A DNA stretch of 54,835 bases from an uncultured Gemmiger sp. (GTDB lineage: Bacteria > Bacillota > Clostridia > Oscillospirales > Ruminococcaceae): contig CALWNO010000012.1 in assembly GCA_944382785.1 (NCBI GenBank), forward strand, positions 1 to 54,835, in the 5' to 3' direction. Positions 42,027-50,995 of the stretch are shown piece by piece. Both the position numbers and the translations under genes were made by a program. The first letter of the stretch is position 1. Every line of letters begins with the position of its first letter. The notes below the pieces were generated by a model, which was not told where the DNA came from, made no database searches, and was given only the letters and a program-made list of their open reading frames with translations.

Positions 42027-42048
42027 ACATCAAAATTTCTTTATGCGT
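42027..42048. promoter_or_regulatory. ArsR-type operator upstream of arsR
   Basis: ACATCAAAAT followed by TTATGCGT; imperfect inverted repeat sharing ACATCAAAAT with the permease operator. It lies immediately downstream of the -10 box. Confidence 0.7.
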
Positions 42049-42049
42049 C

Positions 42050-42078
42050 AATATACACCCGCTTCCCTGCCCTGTCAA
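42050..42078 (-). promoter_or_regulatory. Promoter of arsR
   Basis: Exact TTGACA, 17-base spacer, TATATT on the minus strand. Confidence 0.82.
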
Positions 42079-42091
42079 GCCCCAAACAGAC

Positions 42092-42125
42092 AAAAAATGA
42101 GCGCCCGCCGGAAAAGCGGACGCCC
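42092..42125 (-). terminator. Terminator after feoAB
   Basis: Minus-strand stem CGTCCGC / GCGGGCG (one G-T pair) followed by six T. Confidence 0.7.
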
Positions 42126-42157
42126 GTTTTGTATGTATGGAATACCGTGCGGTGTGG

Positions 42158-44512
42158 TTACACCAGCCCGAAGAGCAGGCCCACCACACGGACCAGACCG
42201 GCGGCCAGCCAGGCGATGACGCACTGGCCCACCAGCACCACGGCTGCCCACTTGGTGCCCAGTTCCCGCTTGATGGCCGCAATGGCCGCCACGCAGGGGG
42301 TGTACAGCAGGCAGAAGGCCAGCAGGCTGGCTGCGGCCAGGGGGGTGATGGTGGCCAGCAGCTGGTCGGTGGAGCCGAAGAGCACCGACAGGGTAGCCAC
42401 CACGCTCTCCTTGGCCATGAAACCGGAGATGAGGGCGGTGGAGATGCGCCAGTCCCCGAAGCCCAGCGGGGCGAAGAGGGGGGCGATCCAACCGGCCACC
42501 ACGGCCAGAATGCTCTGCTGGGAGTCGGAGACGATGGCCAGATGGGTGTCAAAGGTCTGCAGGAACCAGATGATGATGGTGGCCACAAAGATCACGGTAA
42601 AGGCGCGCTGCAGGAAGTCCTTGGCCTTTTCCCACAGCAGCTGACCCACGTTCTTGGCGCCGGGCATACGGTAGTTGGGCAGTTCCATGACGAAGGGCAC
42701 CGCCTCCCCGTGGAAGAGAGAGCCCCGCAGCAGCATGGCCACCAGGATGCCCATGGCAATGCCGCCGAAGTAGATGAGGAACATGACCAGACCGCCCTTG
42801 CCGGGGAAAAAGGTGGCTGCAAAGAAGCTGTAGATGGGCAGCTTGGCGGAACAGCTCATGTAGGGGGTGAGCAGGATGGTCATCTTGCGGTCCCGCTCGG
42901 AGGGCAGGGTACGGCTGGCCATGACCCCGGGCACCGTGCAGCCGAAACCGATGAGCATGGGCACGATGCTGCGGCCGGAAAGGCCGATTTTGCGCAGCAG
43001 CTTGTCCATGACGAAAGCCACACGGGCCATGTAGCCGCTGTCCTCCAACAAAGACAGGAAGAAAAACAGGGTGACGATGACGGGCAGGAAGCTGAGCACG
43101 CTGCCCACCCCGTTGAAGATGCCGTCGATGACCAGGGAGTGGAGCACCTCGTTGACGTGCAGGGCGGTCATGCCTGCATCCACCGCGTTGGTCAGGGTGT
43201 TGATGGCCCAGTCCAGCACGGCGGAGAGCGCCGCGCCGATGACGTTGAAGGTGAGGAAGAAAACCAGGGCCATGATGCCGATGAAGCAGGGAATGGCGGT
43301 ATACCGGCCGGTGAGGACCTTGTCCATCTGCACGCTGCGCAGATGTTCCTTGCTCTCATGGGGCTTGACCACCGTGCCGGCGCAGACCTTTTCAATAAAG
43401 GTGAACCGCATATCCGCGATGGCGGCGGCCCGGTCCAGGCCGCGCTCGTCCTCCATCTGGCGGATGATGGATTCCAGCATCTGCTTTTCGTTGTCGGTGA
43501 GCTTCAGCTGGTCCAGGATCAGCTGGTCACCCTCGGCGATCTTGGTGGCGGCGAACCGCAGGGGGATGCCCTCGGCCTCGGCGTGGTCCTCGATCAGGTG
43601 CATGATGCTGTGCAGGCAGCGGTGCACCGCACCGCCGTGGTCGTTTACATCGCAGAAGTCCTGGCGGCCGGGGCGCTCCTGGTATTTGGTCACGTGCAGC
43701 GCATGGGAGACCAGCTCGTCAATGCCTTCGTTCTTGGCGGCGGAGATGGGCACCACCGGGATGCCCAGGGCGGATTCCATCTCGTTGACCCGGATGGAGC
43801 CGCCGTTCTCCCGCACCTCGTCCATCATGTTCAGGGCCAGCACCATGGGGATGTCCAGTTCCATGAGCTGCATGGTCAGGTAGAGGTTTCGCTCGATGTT
43901 GGTGGCGTCCACGATGTTGATGATGCCCCGGGGATGCTCATTGAGCAGGAAGTTCCGGGTGACGATCTCCTCGCTGGAATAGGGGGACATGGAATAGATG
44001 CCCGGCAGGTCGGTGACGCTGGTGTCGGCGCGGCCGCGGATGGGGCCGTCCTTGCGGTCCACCGTGACGCCGGGAAAGTTGCCCACATGCTGGTTGGATC
44101 CGGTGAGCTGGTTGAACAGGGTGGTCTTGCCGCAGTTCTGGTTGCCCGCCAGGGCAAAGGTGAGCACCGTGCCCTCCGGCAGGGGATTTTCGTCCGCCTT
44201 GCTGTGGTATTTGCCGCTTTCGCCCAGACCGGGGTGGGGCAGCGGCACCGCCCGCCTGCGCACCGTGGCGGTGACCTTTTCGGCGTCGGCCACATCCTTG
44301 ATCTCGATCTTTTCGGCGTCAGACAGCCGCAGGGTCAGCTCGTAGCTGTTGATCCGCACCTCCACGGGGTCCCCCATGGGCGCAAACTTCACCATGCTGA
44401 CCCGGGCCCCGGGAATGAGCCCCATGTCCAGCAGATGCTGGCGCAAGGCGCCCTCCCCGCCCACCGTCACGATGGTGGCGGCTTTGCCGATCGCAAGTTC
44501 CTTCAATGTCAT
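42158..44512 (-). CDS. feoB: FeoA-FeoB fusion, ferrous iron transporter
   Basis: Imports Fe2+ under anaerobic conditions. The 784 residues join an N-terminal FeoA SH3-like domain (1 to about 75) to FeoB. The G-protein domain has G1 GNQNCGKTT (123-131), G3 DLPG, G4 NMMD and G5 SAAKN. A helical insertion domain follows, then a core membrane domain with about 10 helices; FLPVIVTLFFFLSLLEDSGYMARVAF and FGCTVPGVMASRT are the gate regions. FeoA and FeoB are usually separate genes. The iron would supply Ech, ferredoxin and Hyp proteins encoded beside it. The start has a GGAGG site. Confidence 0.95.
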   Translation of the reverse strand: MTLKELAIGKAATIVTVGGEGALRQHLLDMGLIPGARVSMVKFAPMGDPVEVRINSYELTLRLSDAEKIEIKDVADAEKVTATVRRRAVPLPHPGLGESGKYHSKADENPLPEGTVLTFALAGNQNCGKTTLFNQLTGSNQHVGNFPGVTVDRKDGPIRGRADTSVTDLPGIYSMSPYSSEEIVTRNFLLNEHPRGIINIVDATNIERNLYLTMQLMELDIPMVLALNMMDEVRENGGSIRVNEMESALGIPVVPISAAKNEGIDELVSHALHVTKYQERPGRQDFCDVNDHGGAVHRCLHSIMHLIEDHAEAEGIPLRFAATKIAEGDQLILDQLKLTDNEKQMLESIIRQMEDERGLDRAAAIADMRFTFIEKVCAGTVVKPHESKEHLRSVQMDKVLTGRYTAIPCFIGIMALVFFLTFNVIGAALSAVLDWAINTLTNAVDAGMTALHVNEVLHSLVIDGIFNGVGSVLSFLPVIVTLFFFLSLLEDSGYMARVAFVMDKLLRKIGLSGRSIVPMLIGFGCTVPGVMASRTLPSERDRKMTILLTPYMSCSAKLPIYSFFAATFFPGKGGLVMFLIYFGGIAMGILVAMLLRGSLFHGEAVPFVMELPNYRMPGAKNVGQLLWEKAKDFLQRAFTVIFVATIIIWFLQTFDTHLAIVSDSQQSILAVVAGWIAPLFAPLGFGDWRISTALISGFMAKESVVATLSVLFGSTDQLLATITPLAAASLLAFCLLYTPCVAAIAAIKRELGTKWAAVVLVGQCVIAWLAAGLVRVVGLLFGLV

Positions 44513-44583
44513 TGTTTCTCTTTGCCTCCTGGCTTCTTTCCCACAAATCCGCAGAATACGGAATTTCTCTTACAATCCAGCTT

Positions 44584-44612
44584 ATTGTAGCACAAAGCCC
44601 TGCTTCCTACAA
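44584..44612 (-). promoter_or_regulatory. Promoter of feoAB
   Basis: TTGTAG, 17-base spacer, TACAAT on the minus strand. No clear Fur box was found. Confidence 0.68.
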
Positions 44613-44625
44613 CACGGAGCCAAGC

Positions 44626-44652
44626 AAAAAGCCGCCCCCCGCAGGGTGCGGC
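44626..44652 (-). terminator. Terminator after the ech operon
   Basis: Minus-strand stem GCCGC / GCGGC with a GC-rich loop, then five T, immediately after the echF stop. Confidence 0.7.
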
Positions 44653-44662
44653 CGAAGGTTCT

Positions 44663-45112
44663 TTACTCGGTTTTTGCCGCCGGAGCCTGGGATGCGGCGG
44701 GGGCCGCCTGGGCAGCCGGGGCGGCGGGCTTGGCCGCCGGGCGGGGCGCCGGTTTGGGCAGCGGGGTGGTGCGGGTGTAGGTGTCGCTGTGCTTGGTGCA
44801 GTCGGGGGTGGTATAGCCCGGGACCATCTTCAGGCACTTTTTGGGGCAGACGTTGACGCAGTTGCCGCACTGGACGCAGTCAAACCGCTGGATGGTCCAG
44901 GTGCCGGCGGCCCGGTCCACCGTCAGGGCACCGGGCGGGCAGCTGCGGGCACACATGCCGCAGCTGATGCAGGATTCAATGTCGATCTCGATATGCCCGC
45001 GCATCCGCTCCGGGTACTGGGCCGGGGCAAAGGGATAGCTGGTGGTCACCGGTTTGCGGAACAGGTTCCGCAGCGCCGTGCCCGCAAAGGGGATAAATTT
45101 CAATGAACTCAT
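44663..45112 (-). CDS. echF: Ech hydrogenase subunit F, 2[4Fe-4S] ferredoxin-like
   Basis: Electron-entry subunit with two [4Fe-4S] clusters: C48/C51/C54/C58 in CISCGMCARSCPP and C79/C82/C85/C89 in CVQCGNCVNVCPK, arranged as in NuoI. It accepts electrons from reduced ferredoxin. The usual ferredoxin-like part ends near residue 112; an Ala/Pro/Lys-rich tail of about 35 residues follows, an unusual disordered extension. The start MSSLKF is chosen over an upstream ATG that overlaps echE; it has a GAGGTG site. Last gene of the operon, seven bases after echE. Confidence 0.93.
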   Translation of the reverse strand: MSSLKFIPFAGTALRNLFRKPVTTSYPFAPAQYPERMRGHIEIDIESCISCGMCARSCPPGALTVDRAAGTWTIQRFDCVQCGNCVNVCPKKCLKMVPGYTTPDCTKHSDTYTRTTPLPKPAPRPAAKPAAPAAQAAPAASQAPAAKTE

Positions 45113-45119
45113 CTTGGTA

Positions 45120-46199
45120 TCACCTCTCGGTACAGCTGATGCAGGGGTCAATGGTCAGAATCAGCAGAGGCACGTCCGCCAGCTGGCAGTCCTTGAGCAT
45201 GTTCAGCATGGGCGGGATGTTGCTGGTGGTGGGGGTGCGCAGACGGAACCGCTCGATGAACTTGGTGCCGTTGGCCTTGACGTAGTAGATGGCCTCGCCC
45301 CGGGGCTGCTCGATGCGGGTGAAGTACTCCCCTTTGGGGAAGCCCTTCACCGGCACGGCAATGGGACCGGCCGGGATCTTGGCCGCCGCCTGGCGGATGA
45401 GGTCAAAGGACTGGCTGATTTCTTTGATGCGCACCTCGCACCGGGCGTAGGAGTCGCCGTCGCTGGAGGTGATGGGTTCCAGGTCCAGATCACCGTAGGC
45501 CGCATACCCCAGCTTGCGGGCGTCGTAGGCAACGCCGCTGGCCCGGAGCATAGGGCCCACCGCCCCCGCCAGCACCGCCTGGTCGGCGGGCAGCACCCCC
45601 AGGCCCCGCAGGCGGGACTCGGTGGTATACTCCCGCAGGAAGGCGTCCGCGATGGGCTTGAGTTCCTTTTCCATCTCGTTGCAGGTGTCCACAATGTTCT
45701 TGAGCATGGTCTCGTCCATGTCCTTGAGCACCCCGCCGATGCAGTTCACCGAGAAGATGACCCGGCCGCCGGTGGTGGCGTCGAACATGTCCAGAATCTT
45801 TTCCCGCAGCTTCCAGCTTTCCATGAACAGGCTCTCAAAGCCCATGGCATCGGCCAGCAGGCCCAGCCACAACAGATGGGAGTGGATGCGGCTCATCTCC
45901 ATCCAGATGGTGCGCAGATACCTGGCCCGGGGCGGGACCTCCAGGTTCATGATCTGTTCCAGGGTCTGGCAGTAGCCCAGGCCGTGGCCAAAGCTGCAGA
46001 TGCCGCACACCCGCTCCGCAATATAGACGTATTCCTTGAAATCCTTGGTTTCCACCAGTTTTTCCAGCCCGCGGTGCACGAACCCGATGCTGGGCACCGC
46101 CTCGACCACCACCTCGTCCTCCAGGACCAGGTCCAGGTGGACCGGCTCCGGCAGGACGGGATGCTGGGGGCCAAACGGCACAATGCTTCGTTTTGCCAT
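45120..46199 (-). CDS. echE: Ech hydrogenase large (NiFe catalytic) subunit
   Basis: Carries the NiFe active site where protons are reduced to H2. It has 359 residues, the size of Methanosarcina EchE. The four nickel ligands are C65 and C68 in RVCGICSFGH and C353 and C356 in DPCISCTER. Their presence shows a true hydrogenase and not a complex I NuoD subunit. The protein ends three residues after the last cysteine, so there is no C-terminal extension to be cleaved, and no maturation protease gene lies in the window. Start MAKRSIVPFG follows a GGGG-type site four bases after echD. Confidence 0.95.
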   Translation of the reverse strand: MAKRSIVPFGPQHPVLPEPVHLDLVLEDEVVVEAVPSIGFVHRGLEKLVETKDFKEYVYIAERVCGICSFGHGLGYCQTLEQIMNLEVPPRARYLRTIWMEMSRIHSHLLWLGLLADAMGFESLFMESWKLREKILDMFDATTGGRVIFSVNCIGGVLKDMDETMLKNIVDTCNEMEKELKPIADAFLREYTTESRLRGLGVLPADQAVLAGAVGPMLRASGVAYDARKLGYAAYGDLDLEPITSSDGDSYARCEVRIKEISQSFDLIRQAAAKIPAGPIAVPVKGFPKGEYFTRIEQPRGEAIYYVKANGTKFIERFRLRTPTTSNIPPMLNMLKDCQLADVPLLILTIDPCISCTER

Positions 46200-46203
46200 C
46201 TTC

Positions 46204-46551
46204 TTACCCCTTTTCCTTGAACGGTGTGGGCCGCGCAATGCGGTAGAGTTTGTCGTGATAATCGCCCTGGATGCTCTCGATCTTCACGCCGAAGAGCTCC
46301 ACGGCCTCGTTCTCCTGCAAAAAGGCACCCGGGTACACCTGAGTGATGCTGGGCACCGATTCCTCGGTGGCCACGGTCAGCCGCAGGGTGCGCATATCGT
46401 ATCCCTTGACGAAGGAATAGCTCAGCTCATAGCCGTCGGGCAGGCGGACGGCGCACAGCTGGGCCACCCGCCAGTTATCCATCTTGAAGCGGATCACCTG
46501 GGGCATGAACTGCTCCAGGGTGATGGGTTCAATGGTGTTGGCATACTCCAT
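46204..46551 (-). CDS. echD: Ech hydrogenase subunit D (30-kDa/NuoC-like)
   Basis: 115 residues, the short NuoC-like subunit that bridges the small and large subunits of group 4 hydrogenases. It has the conserved core RVAQLCAVRLPDGYELSYSFVKGYDMRTLRLTV pattern without cofactor motifs. Membrane segments are absent, so it belongs to the peripheral arm. It starts three bases after the echC stop and is followed by echE. Identity depends mainly on gene order and size, which are exactly those of echABCDEF. Confidence 0.85.
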   Translation of the reverse strand: MEYANTIEPITLEQFMPQVIRFKMDNWRVAQLCAVRLPDGYELSYSFVKGYDMRTLRLTVATEESVPSITQVYPGAFLQENEAVELFGVKIESIQGDYHDKLYRIARPTPFKEKG

Positions 46552-46554
46552 TGC

Positions 46555-47010
46555 TCAGTTCTCCCCTTTCCCGTCGTCGGCGTTCTTGTCGTAGTTCTTC
46601 CGCTTTTCTTCCAGAATTTCCAAAGCCTTCACCACGCCGTCGATGATGGCCTGGGGCCGGGCCGCGCAGCCGGGCACATACACATCCACCGGGATCACCG
46701 TGTCGATGCCGCCCTTGATGTTGTAGCAGTCCTTGAACACCCCGCCGGTGCAGGCGCAGATGCCCACCGCCACCACGACCTTGGGGTTGGGCATCTGTTC
46801 ATACAGCTGTTTGACCACGCTCTCACACTGGGCGTTGACCCCGCCGGTGATGAGCAGGATGTCCGCCTGGAAGGGGTCGCCGGTGTTGATGATGCCGAAA
46901 CGTTCAATGTCATATTTGGGTGTGGTGCAGGCCAGCACCTCAATGTCGCACCCGTTGCAGCTGCTGGCATCGTAATGCAGCATCCAGGGGGACTTTGCCA
47001 GTTTTTTCAT
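46555..47010 (-). CDS. echC: Ech hydrogenase small subunit (NuoB-like)
   Basis: 151 residues carrying the proximal [4Fe-4S] cluster that hands electrons to the NiFe site. The ligands are C18 and C21 in SSCNGCDIE, C85 in VGICACTGG and C115 in YVPGCAARP. The pattern is that of the NuoB/PSST family. A charged C-terminal tail follows. It lies 19 bases downstream of echB in the same operon. Confidence 0.93.
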   Translation of the reverse strand: MKKLAKSPWMLHYDASSCNGCDIEVLACTTPKYDIERFGIINTGDPFQADILLITGGVNAQCESVVKQLYEQMPNPKVVVAVGICACTGGVFKDCYNIKGGIDTVIPVDVYVPGCAARPQAIIDGVVKALEILEEKRKNYDKNADDGKGEN

Positions 47011-47029
47011 TGTTGTATTTTCCCCCTTT

Positions 47030-47893
47030 TCAGCGTACCAGCATGAGAATCAGACCGTTCAGCCCGCCGGCCAGCAGGGTGACCACCCAGCAGCTGTCCA
47101 GCAGGGTGCGCCACTTAACCCGGGCGGAGACGTTGTCCCACAGAATTTCCAGCAGATACACCACCAGGCAGGCCACAATGGCAATGGGCCAGCTCCACCA
47201 GTGTTCGTTGATGAAGAAGAGCGCTACCAGGCCCAGCATGAGCACCATCTCATAGTATTCGGCAATGTTCATGATGGCCAGGGTGGGCCCGGCCATCTCG
47301 GTGGTGATGCCCTTGACCATCTCCTGGTGGGCATGGTGGCTGGTGGACAAATCAAAAGGCGACTTGCGCAGCTTGATGGCAGTGATGAACATAAAGCCCA
47401 AAAGGAACCCGGGCATGACCAGCACCGCGCTGTGGGGCATCTGGATAATATCCCCCACATGGAAGCTGCCGGTGGCCAGGTAGAAGCCCACCGCCATGAG
47501 CAGGGTCAGGGGTTCGTAGGCCATCATCTGGATCATCTCCCGTCCGGCACCCAGGGTGGAGAAGGGGGAGGAGTCGCTGGAGGCCGCCATGACCAGGAAC
47601 ATATCGGCGGTGGACAGGATGAACAGGCACATGAGGATGTCCGCCCCCGCAAAGAGCATGGACCCCGCCACGGCCAGAAAAACCAGATAGCTCAAATTGA
47701 GCAGCATCTGCACGCTGTTCACCGCGATCATCTGTTTGGAGAACAGCTTCTTGATATCGTAAAAGGGCTGCAGCAGCGGCGGACCCTGACGGCCCTGCAT
47801 CCGGGCGCTGACACGGCGGTCCAGTGCGTCCAGCAGGCCGCCCACCAGGGGCGCCAGCACAAGATACCCCACAACCGAAAGAACCGGCATCAT
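47030..47893 (-). CDS. echB: Ech hydrogenase membrane subunit B (NuoH-like)
   Basis: 287 residues with about eight transmembrane helices. It anchors the peripheral arm and forms the entrance of the ion path. The NuoH family features are LLDALDRRVSARMQGRQGPPLLQPFYD near the start, the charged ELLIGRE-like loops (AGREMIQMMAYEP) and SPFDLSTSHHAHQEMVKG, a variant of the conserved PFDLPE-E motif. The ATG overlaps the echA stop by four bases. Confidence 0.93.
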   Translation of the reverse strand: MMPVLSVVGYLVLAPLVGGLLDALDRRVSARMQGRQGPPLLQPFYDIKKLFSKQMIAVNSVQMLLNLSYLVFLAVAGSMLFAGADILMCLFILSTADMFLVMAASSDSSPFSTLGAGREMIQMMAYEPLTLLMAVGFYLATGSFHVGDIIQMPHSAVLVMPGFLLGFMFITAIKLRKSPFDLSTSHHAHQEMVKGITTEMAGPTLAIMNIAEYYEMVLMLGLVALFFINEHWWSWPIAIVACLVVYLLEILWDNVSARVKWRTLLDSCWVVTLLAGGLNGLILMLVR

Positions 47894-49782
47894 ACCGCAC
47901 CTCCTATGATCATACAGAGCATGACGATGATCACCCCGGCGGAGATGATGACGCCCGGCCGCATGAGACGGCGGCGCCCGAACTCAAACCGCAGGTACCA
48001 GTTGCTCAGATACAGATGTTCCGGGTCTCCGAAGCTGTTGGTGAAGTAGGTGTTGTCCCCTTCGTTGACGCCGCCCATGTAGATGGGCACATAGTGCCGG
48101 TGGGCGGACCGGGTGAGCAGGAACATCAGAGAAGGCACGAAGATGACGCTGATGAGCATGATGGCCATGGTGGTCAGCACGCTCATGGACAGCACCTCGT
48201 GGGCGGTGCCGTACAGTTCCTCAATGATGGGGGTGACCACCCGGGAGGAGACCAAGGGGAACAACAGGCACAGCCCCAGGGTGGCCGCCGCATGGATGTA
48301 CATGGACAGATACTGGTCCTTCCGGGTCACGTCGGTGACCTTCACCTTTGTGTGGTGCAACGACACCAGCTTGCACAGCCACTTGGTCCAGTACAGCATG
48401 GTGGTGGCGCTGCCGTAGGCCAAAAAGATGACCAGCAGGTAGTTGTCCGCGTCCACAAAGGCTTTCAGGGCCACCCACTTGGAGATCAGCATGCCGAAGG
48501 GCGCCAGATACATGCCCGCAATGCCGATGCCCATGATGTAGGTCAGCCGGGGCAGGCGGAGCAACAGGCCGTGCATGTCCTCAATATCCCGGGAGCCCAG
48601 GGAGTTTTCGATGGAGCCCACAGCCTGGAAGAGCATGGATTTGCTCACCGAGTGGAAGATCATCAAAAGCACCGCCGCCCAGATGGTTTCCTCGGCGCCG
48701 ATGCCCGCACAGGCCACGATCAGCCCCAGGTTGGACACGGTGGAGAAGGCCAGGACCTTTTTGCCGTCGTTCTGGGCAATGGCCATCATGCTGGCCGCAA
48801 TGAAGGTAAAGCCACCAATGAAAGCCACAGTCATGCCGGTCATGTTGCCCGCCATGGCGGGGGCCAGCCGGATAAGCAGGTAGACGCCCGCCTTGACCAT
48901 GGTGGCGCTGTGCAGCAGCGCGCTGGAAGGTGTAGGGGCCACCATGGCGCCCAGCAGCCAGCTGGAGAAGGGCAGCTGGGCGGACTTGGTCAGCCCGGCC
49001 ATGGCCAGCAGCACCACCGGGATGGTGGCCTTGGCCGCCACCAGTTCTCCCAGCTGTACGGTGTGCAGGGTGTGGGCCGCCACCACAATGGCGATGGCAA
49101 AGCCGAAACCGCCCAAAAGGTTCATCCACAAAGCACGGAAGCTGTTGTTGACCGCTTCCTCGGTGCGGGTATAGCCGATGAGCAGGAAGGAGATGACGCT
49201 GGTGATTTCCCAGAAGAAATACATCCAGACGAGGTTTTCGGACAGAACCAGGCCCAGCATGGCCGCCAGGAAGAAGAACAGCATGGAAAAGAAGAACCCG
49301 CTGCGGTCCTGGTAGTCCTTGTGGTGCTGGTGGTAGGCCTGCATATAGCCCACGGCGTAGATGCAGATCAGCCCGCCCACCAGGGCCACGATCAAAATCA
49401 TCAGCATGGACAGGCAGTCCAGCTGGATGTGGGTGGGGGATTCCACCGGGCAGGTCAGCTCCGACCAGGTGATGAGCCCGGTCTGCCCCACCGAAAGCAG
49501 CACCACCGGATACTTTTTGTATTTAATACTCAGGTACACAATGAGGACCATGAGGGCGAACTCCCCCGCCAGCATCAGGTGGTCGATGACGGGCACCGAC
49601 CCGCACAGGCTGACGATCCCCCCGCCGCCCTGCAGCCAGGCCCCCAACAAAAAGGCGGCCAGCACCATGACAACCGCAGCCCCCACATAGACCACGCGGC
49701 CCCGCACACGGGGATTGCGCAGCAGGGGGATCACCAGCGCCATCAGGGCAGGCCACCCGATCAAAATTGGAATGATTGCCAT
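47890..49782 (-). CDS. echA: Ech hydrogenase membrane subunit A (NuoL/Mrp antiporter-like)
   Basis: Proton- or sodium-pumping subunit related to NuoL and MrpA. It has 630 residues and about 16 transmembrane helices. The antiporter core is recognised by WMYFFWEITSVISFLLIGYTR with the key glutamate, KSAQLPFSSWLLGAMVAPTPSSALLHSATMVKAGVYLL with lysine and histidines, and a C-terminal NuoL-like amphipathic region. The ATG at MAIIPILIG is fixed by GAGGAGG; upstream in-frame codons lie in the promoter region. First gene of echABCDEF. Confidence 0.94.
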   Translation of the reverse strand: MAIIPILIGWPALMALVIPLLRNPRVRGRVVYVGAAVVMVLAAFLLGAWLQGGGGIVSLCGSVPVIDHLMLAGEFALMVLIVYLSIKYKKYPVVLLSVGQTGLITWSELTCPVESPTHIQLDCLSMLMILIVALVGGLICIYAVGYMQAYHQHHKDYQDRSGFFFSMLFFFLAAMLGLVLSENLVWMYFFWEITSVISFLLIGYTRTEEAVNNSFRALWMNLLGGFGFAIAIVVAAHTLHTVQLGELVAAKATIPVVLLAMAGLTKSAQLPFSSWLLGAMVAPTPSSALLHSATMVKAGVYLLIRLAPAMAGNMTGMTVAFIGGFTFIAASMMAIAQNDGKKVLAFSTVSNLGLIVACAGIGAEETIWAAVLLMIFHSVSKSMLFQAVGSIENSLGSRDIEDMHGLLLRLPRLTYIMGIGIAGMYLAPFGMLISKWVALKAFVDADNYLLVIFLAYGSATTMLYWTKWLCKLVSLHHTKVKVTDVTRKDQYLSMYIHAAATLGLCLLFPLVSSRVVTPIIEELYGTAHEVLSMSVLTTMAIMLISVIFVPSLMFLLTRSAHRHYVPIYMGGVNEGDNTYFTNSFGDPEHLYLSNWYLRFEFGRRRLMRPGVIISAGVIIVMLCMIIGGAV

Positions 49783-49845
49783 ATTTTCAACCTCCTCGGG
49801 GAATATTCCCGGACAATCATACAGATTTTTTGACAAATTAGTATC

Positions 49846-49874
49846 ATTATAGTCCTGTTGTTTCCGATTTACAA
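49846..49874 (-). promoter_or_regulatory. Promoter of echABCDEF
   Basis: TTGTAA, 17-base spacer, exact TATAAT on the minus strand. The leader contains a GGGAATATTCCC palindrome (about 49799-49810) beside the echA ribosome binding site. Confidence 0.75.
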
Positions 49875-49911
49875 GTGGATTTCCTTTGTGGATTTTTGGG
49901 TCCAATGGTGC

Positions 49912-49917
49912 TACAAT
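49912..49917 (+). promoter_or_regulatory. -10 box of the hyp operon
   Basis: TACAAT 69 bases before hypA. The -35 is not convincing. The ech and hyp promoters are back-to-back within about 70 bases, so joint control is plausible. Confidence 0.45.
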
Positions 49918-49985
49918 GGGAGAGCACAGCGACTTTTTTCCGCTGTTTTTGACTGTTTTGTCCATGCCGGAAGGAGGGTTCTACC

Positions 49986-50330
49986 ATGCATGAACTGGCC
50001 ATCACCCAGAGTATTCTGGATATCTCTTTGCAGGCGGCCGCCGAGAAACATGCGTCGCATATCCGGGAAATCCGTCTGCGCATGGGGCCCTTTTCCGGGG
50101 TGGTGCCGGAGTGCGTACAGATGTATCTGGACGTGCTGGCCAAAGGCACCCCCGCCGAGGGGGCAAAAATCAAGGTGACCACGGTACCGTTGAAGGTACT
50201 GTGCCGGGACTGCGGCCGGGAAGGTGAGATCGACCGCACCCACATTGCCTGCCCCTACTGCGGCAGCCTGCGGCTGAAGCGGCTTTCGGGCAAGGAATTC
50301 ATGGTGGAAAGTCTGGAGGTTGACGAATAA
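49986..50330 (+). CDS. hypA: Hydrogenase nickel incorporation protein HypA
   Basis: Nickel chaperone that, with HypB, inserts Ni into the hydrogenase large subunit. It has 114 residues. It begins MHELAIT with the nickel-binding His2, and the zinc site is the two CxxC pairs in LCRDCG and CPYCGS. AAGGAGGG precedes the start. The stop overlaps the hypB ATG (TAATG). First gene of the operon serving the divergent Ech hydrogenase. Confidence 0.95.
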   Translation: MHELAITQSILDISLQAAAEKHASHIREIRLRMGPFSGVVPECVQMYLDVLAKGTPAEGAKIKVTTVPLKVLCRDCGREGEIDRTHIACPYCGSLRLKRLSGKEFMVESLEVDE

Positions 50331-50995
50331 TGGAAATCAAAGTGCTGCATCAGGTCATGGAGTGGAACGAGGACGTGAGCGCCGAGGTGCGCCGCACCCT
50401 GAAGGACCACAAGGTCTGTCTGATCAATGTGATGGGCAGCCCGGGCGCGGGCAAGACCAGCCTGATCACCGCCCTGATCGCCAGACTGCGGGAAGAATTT
50501 TCCATCGGGGTCATTGAGGGGGACATCACCGGCCAGATCGACGCCGAGAAGATCGCGGCGCTGAAGATCCCGGCGGTGCAGCTGAACACCGACGGCGCCT
50601 GCCACATCGAGGCCATGAGCATCCAGCACATCCTGCCGGACTTTGACCTGGACAGCCTGGACGTGCTGTTTGTGGAGAACATCGGCAATCTGGTCTGCCC
50701 GGCGGAGTTCGACATCGGGGAGAACCTGCGCATCACCGTGCTGAGCATTCCCGAAGGGGACGACAAGGTGGCCAAGTATCCCCTGATGTTCACCGATACC
50801 TCCTGTCTGGTGCTGAACAAATGCGATATGCTCCCCTATTTTGATTTTGACGTGAGCCGGGCCGCCGCCGACTACAAGGGCGTGAACCCGGAAGGCCCCC
50901 TGTTCCAGGTGTCCAGCCGCACCGGGGACGGGGTGGACGCCCTTGCCGACCATCTGGCCGGCAAGATCCGGGAAGCCCTGGCTGCCGACGCATGA
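50330..50995 (+). CDS. hypB: Hydrogenase accessory GTPase HypB
   Basis: GTP-dependent partner of HypA for nickel delivery. It has 221 residues. The Walker A is GSPGAGKTSLI (about 37-47), followed by the switch motif EGDITGQIDAEK, then VFVENIGNLVCPAEFD, and the guanine motif NKCD. The His-rich N-terminal nickel-storage stretch of many HypB proteins is absent. The end overlaps hypF by four bases (ATGA), so hypA, hypB and hypF are translationally coupled. Confidence 0.95.
   Translation: MEIKVLHQVMEWNEDVSAEVRRTLKDHKVCLINVMGSPGAGKTSLITALIARLREEFSIGVIEGDITGQIDAEKIAALKIPAVQLNTDGACHIEAMSIQHILPDFDLDSLDVLFVENIGNLVCPAEFDIGENLRITVLSIPEGDDKVAKYPLMFTDTSCLVLNKCDMLPYFDFDVSRAAADYKGVNPEGPLFQVSSRTGDGVDALADHLAGKIREALAADA

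Noticed and set aside
45120-49782. Complex I (Nuo) instead of a hydrogenase
   Set aside because: The large subunit keeps both nickel-binding CxxC pairs and a full hyp set is adjacent, which complex I does not need.
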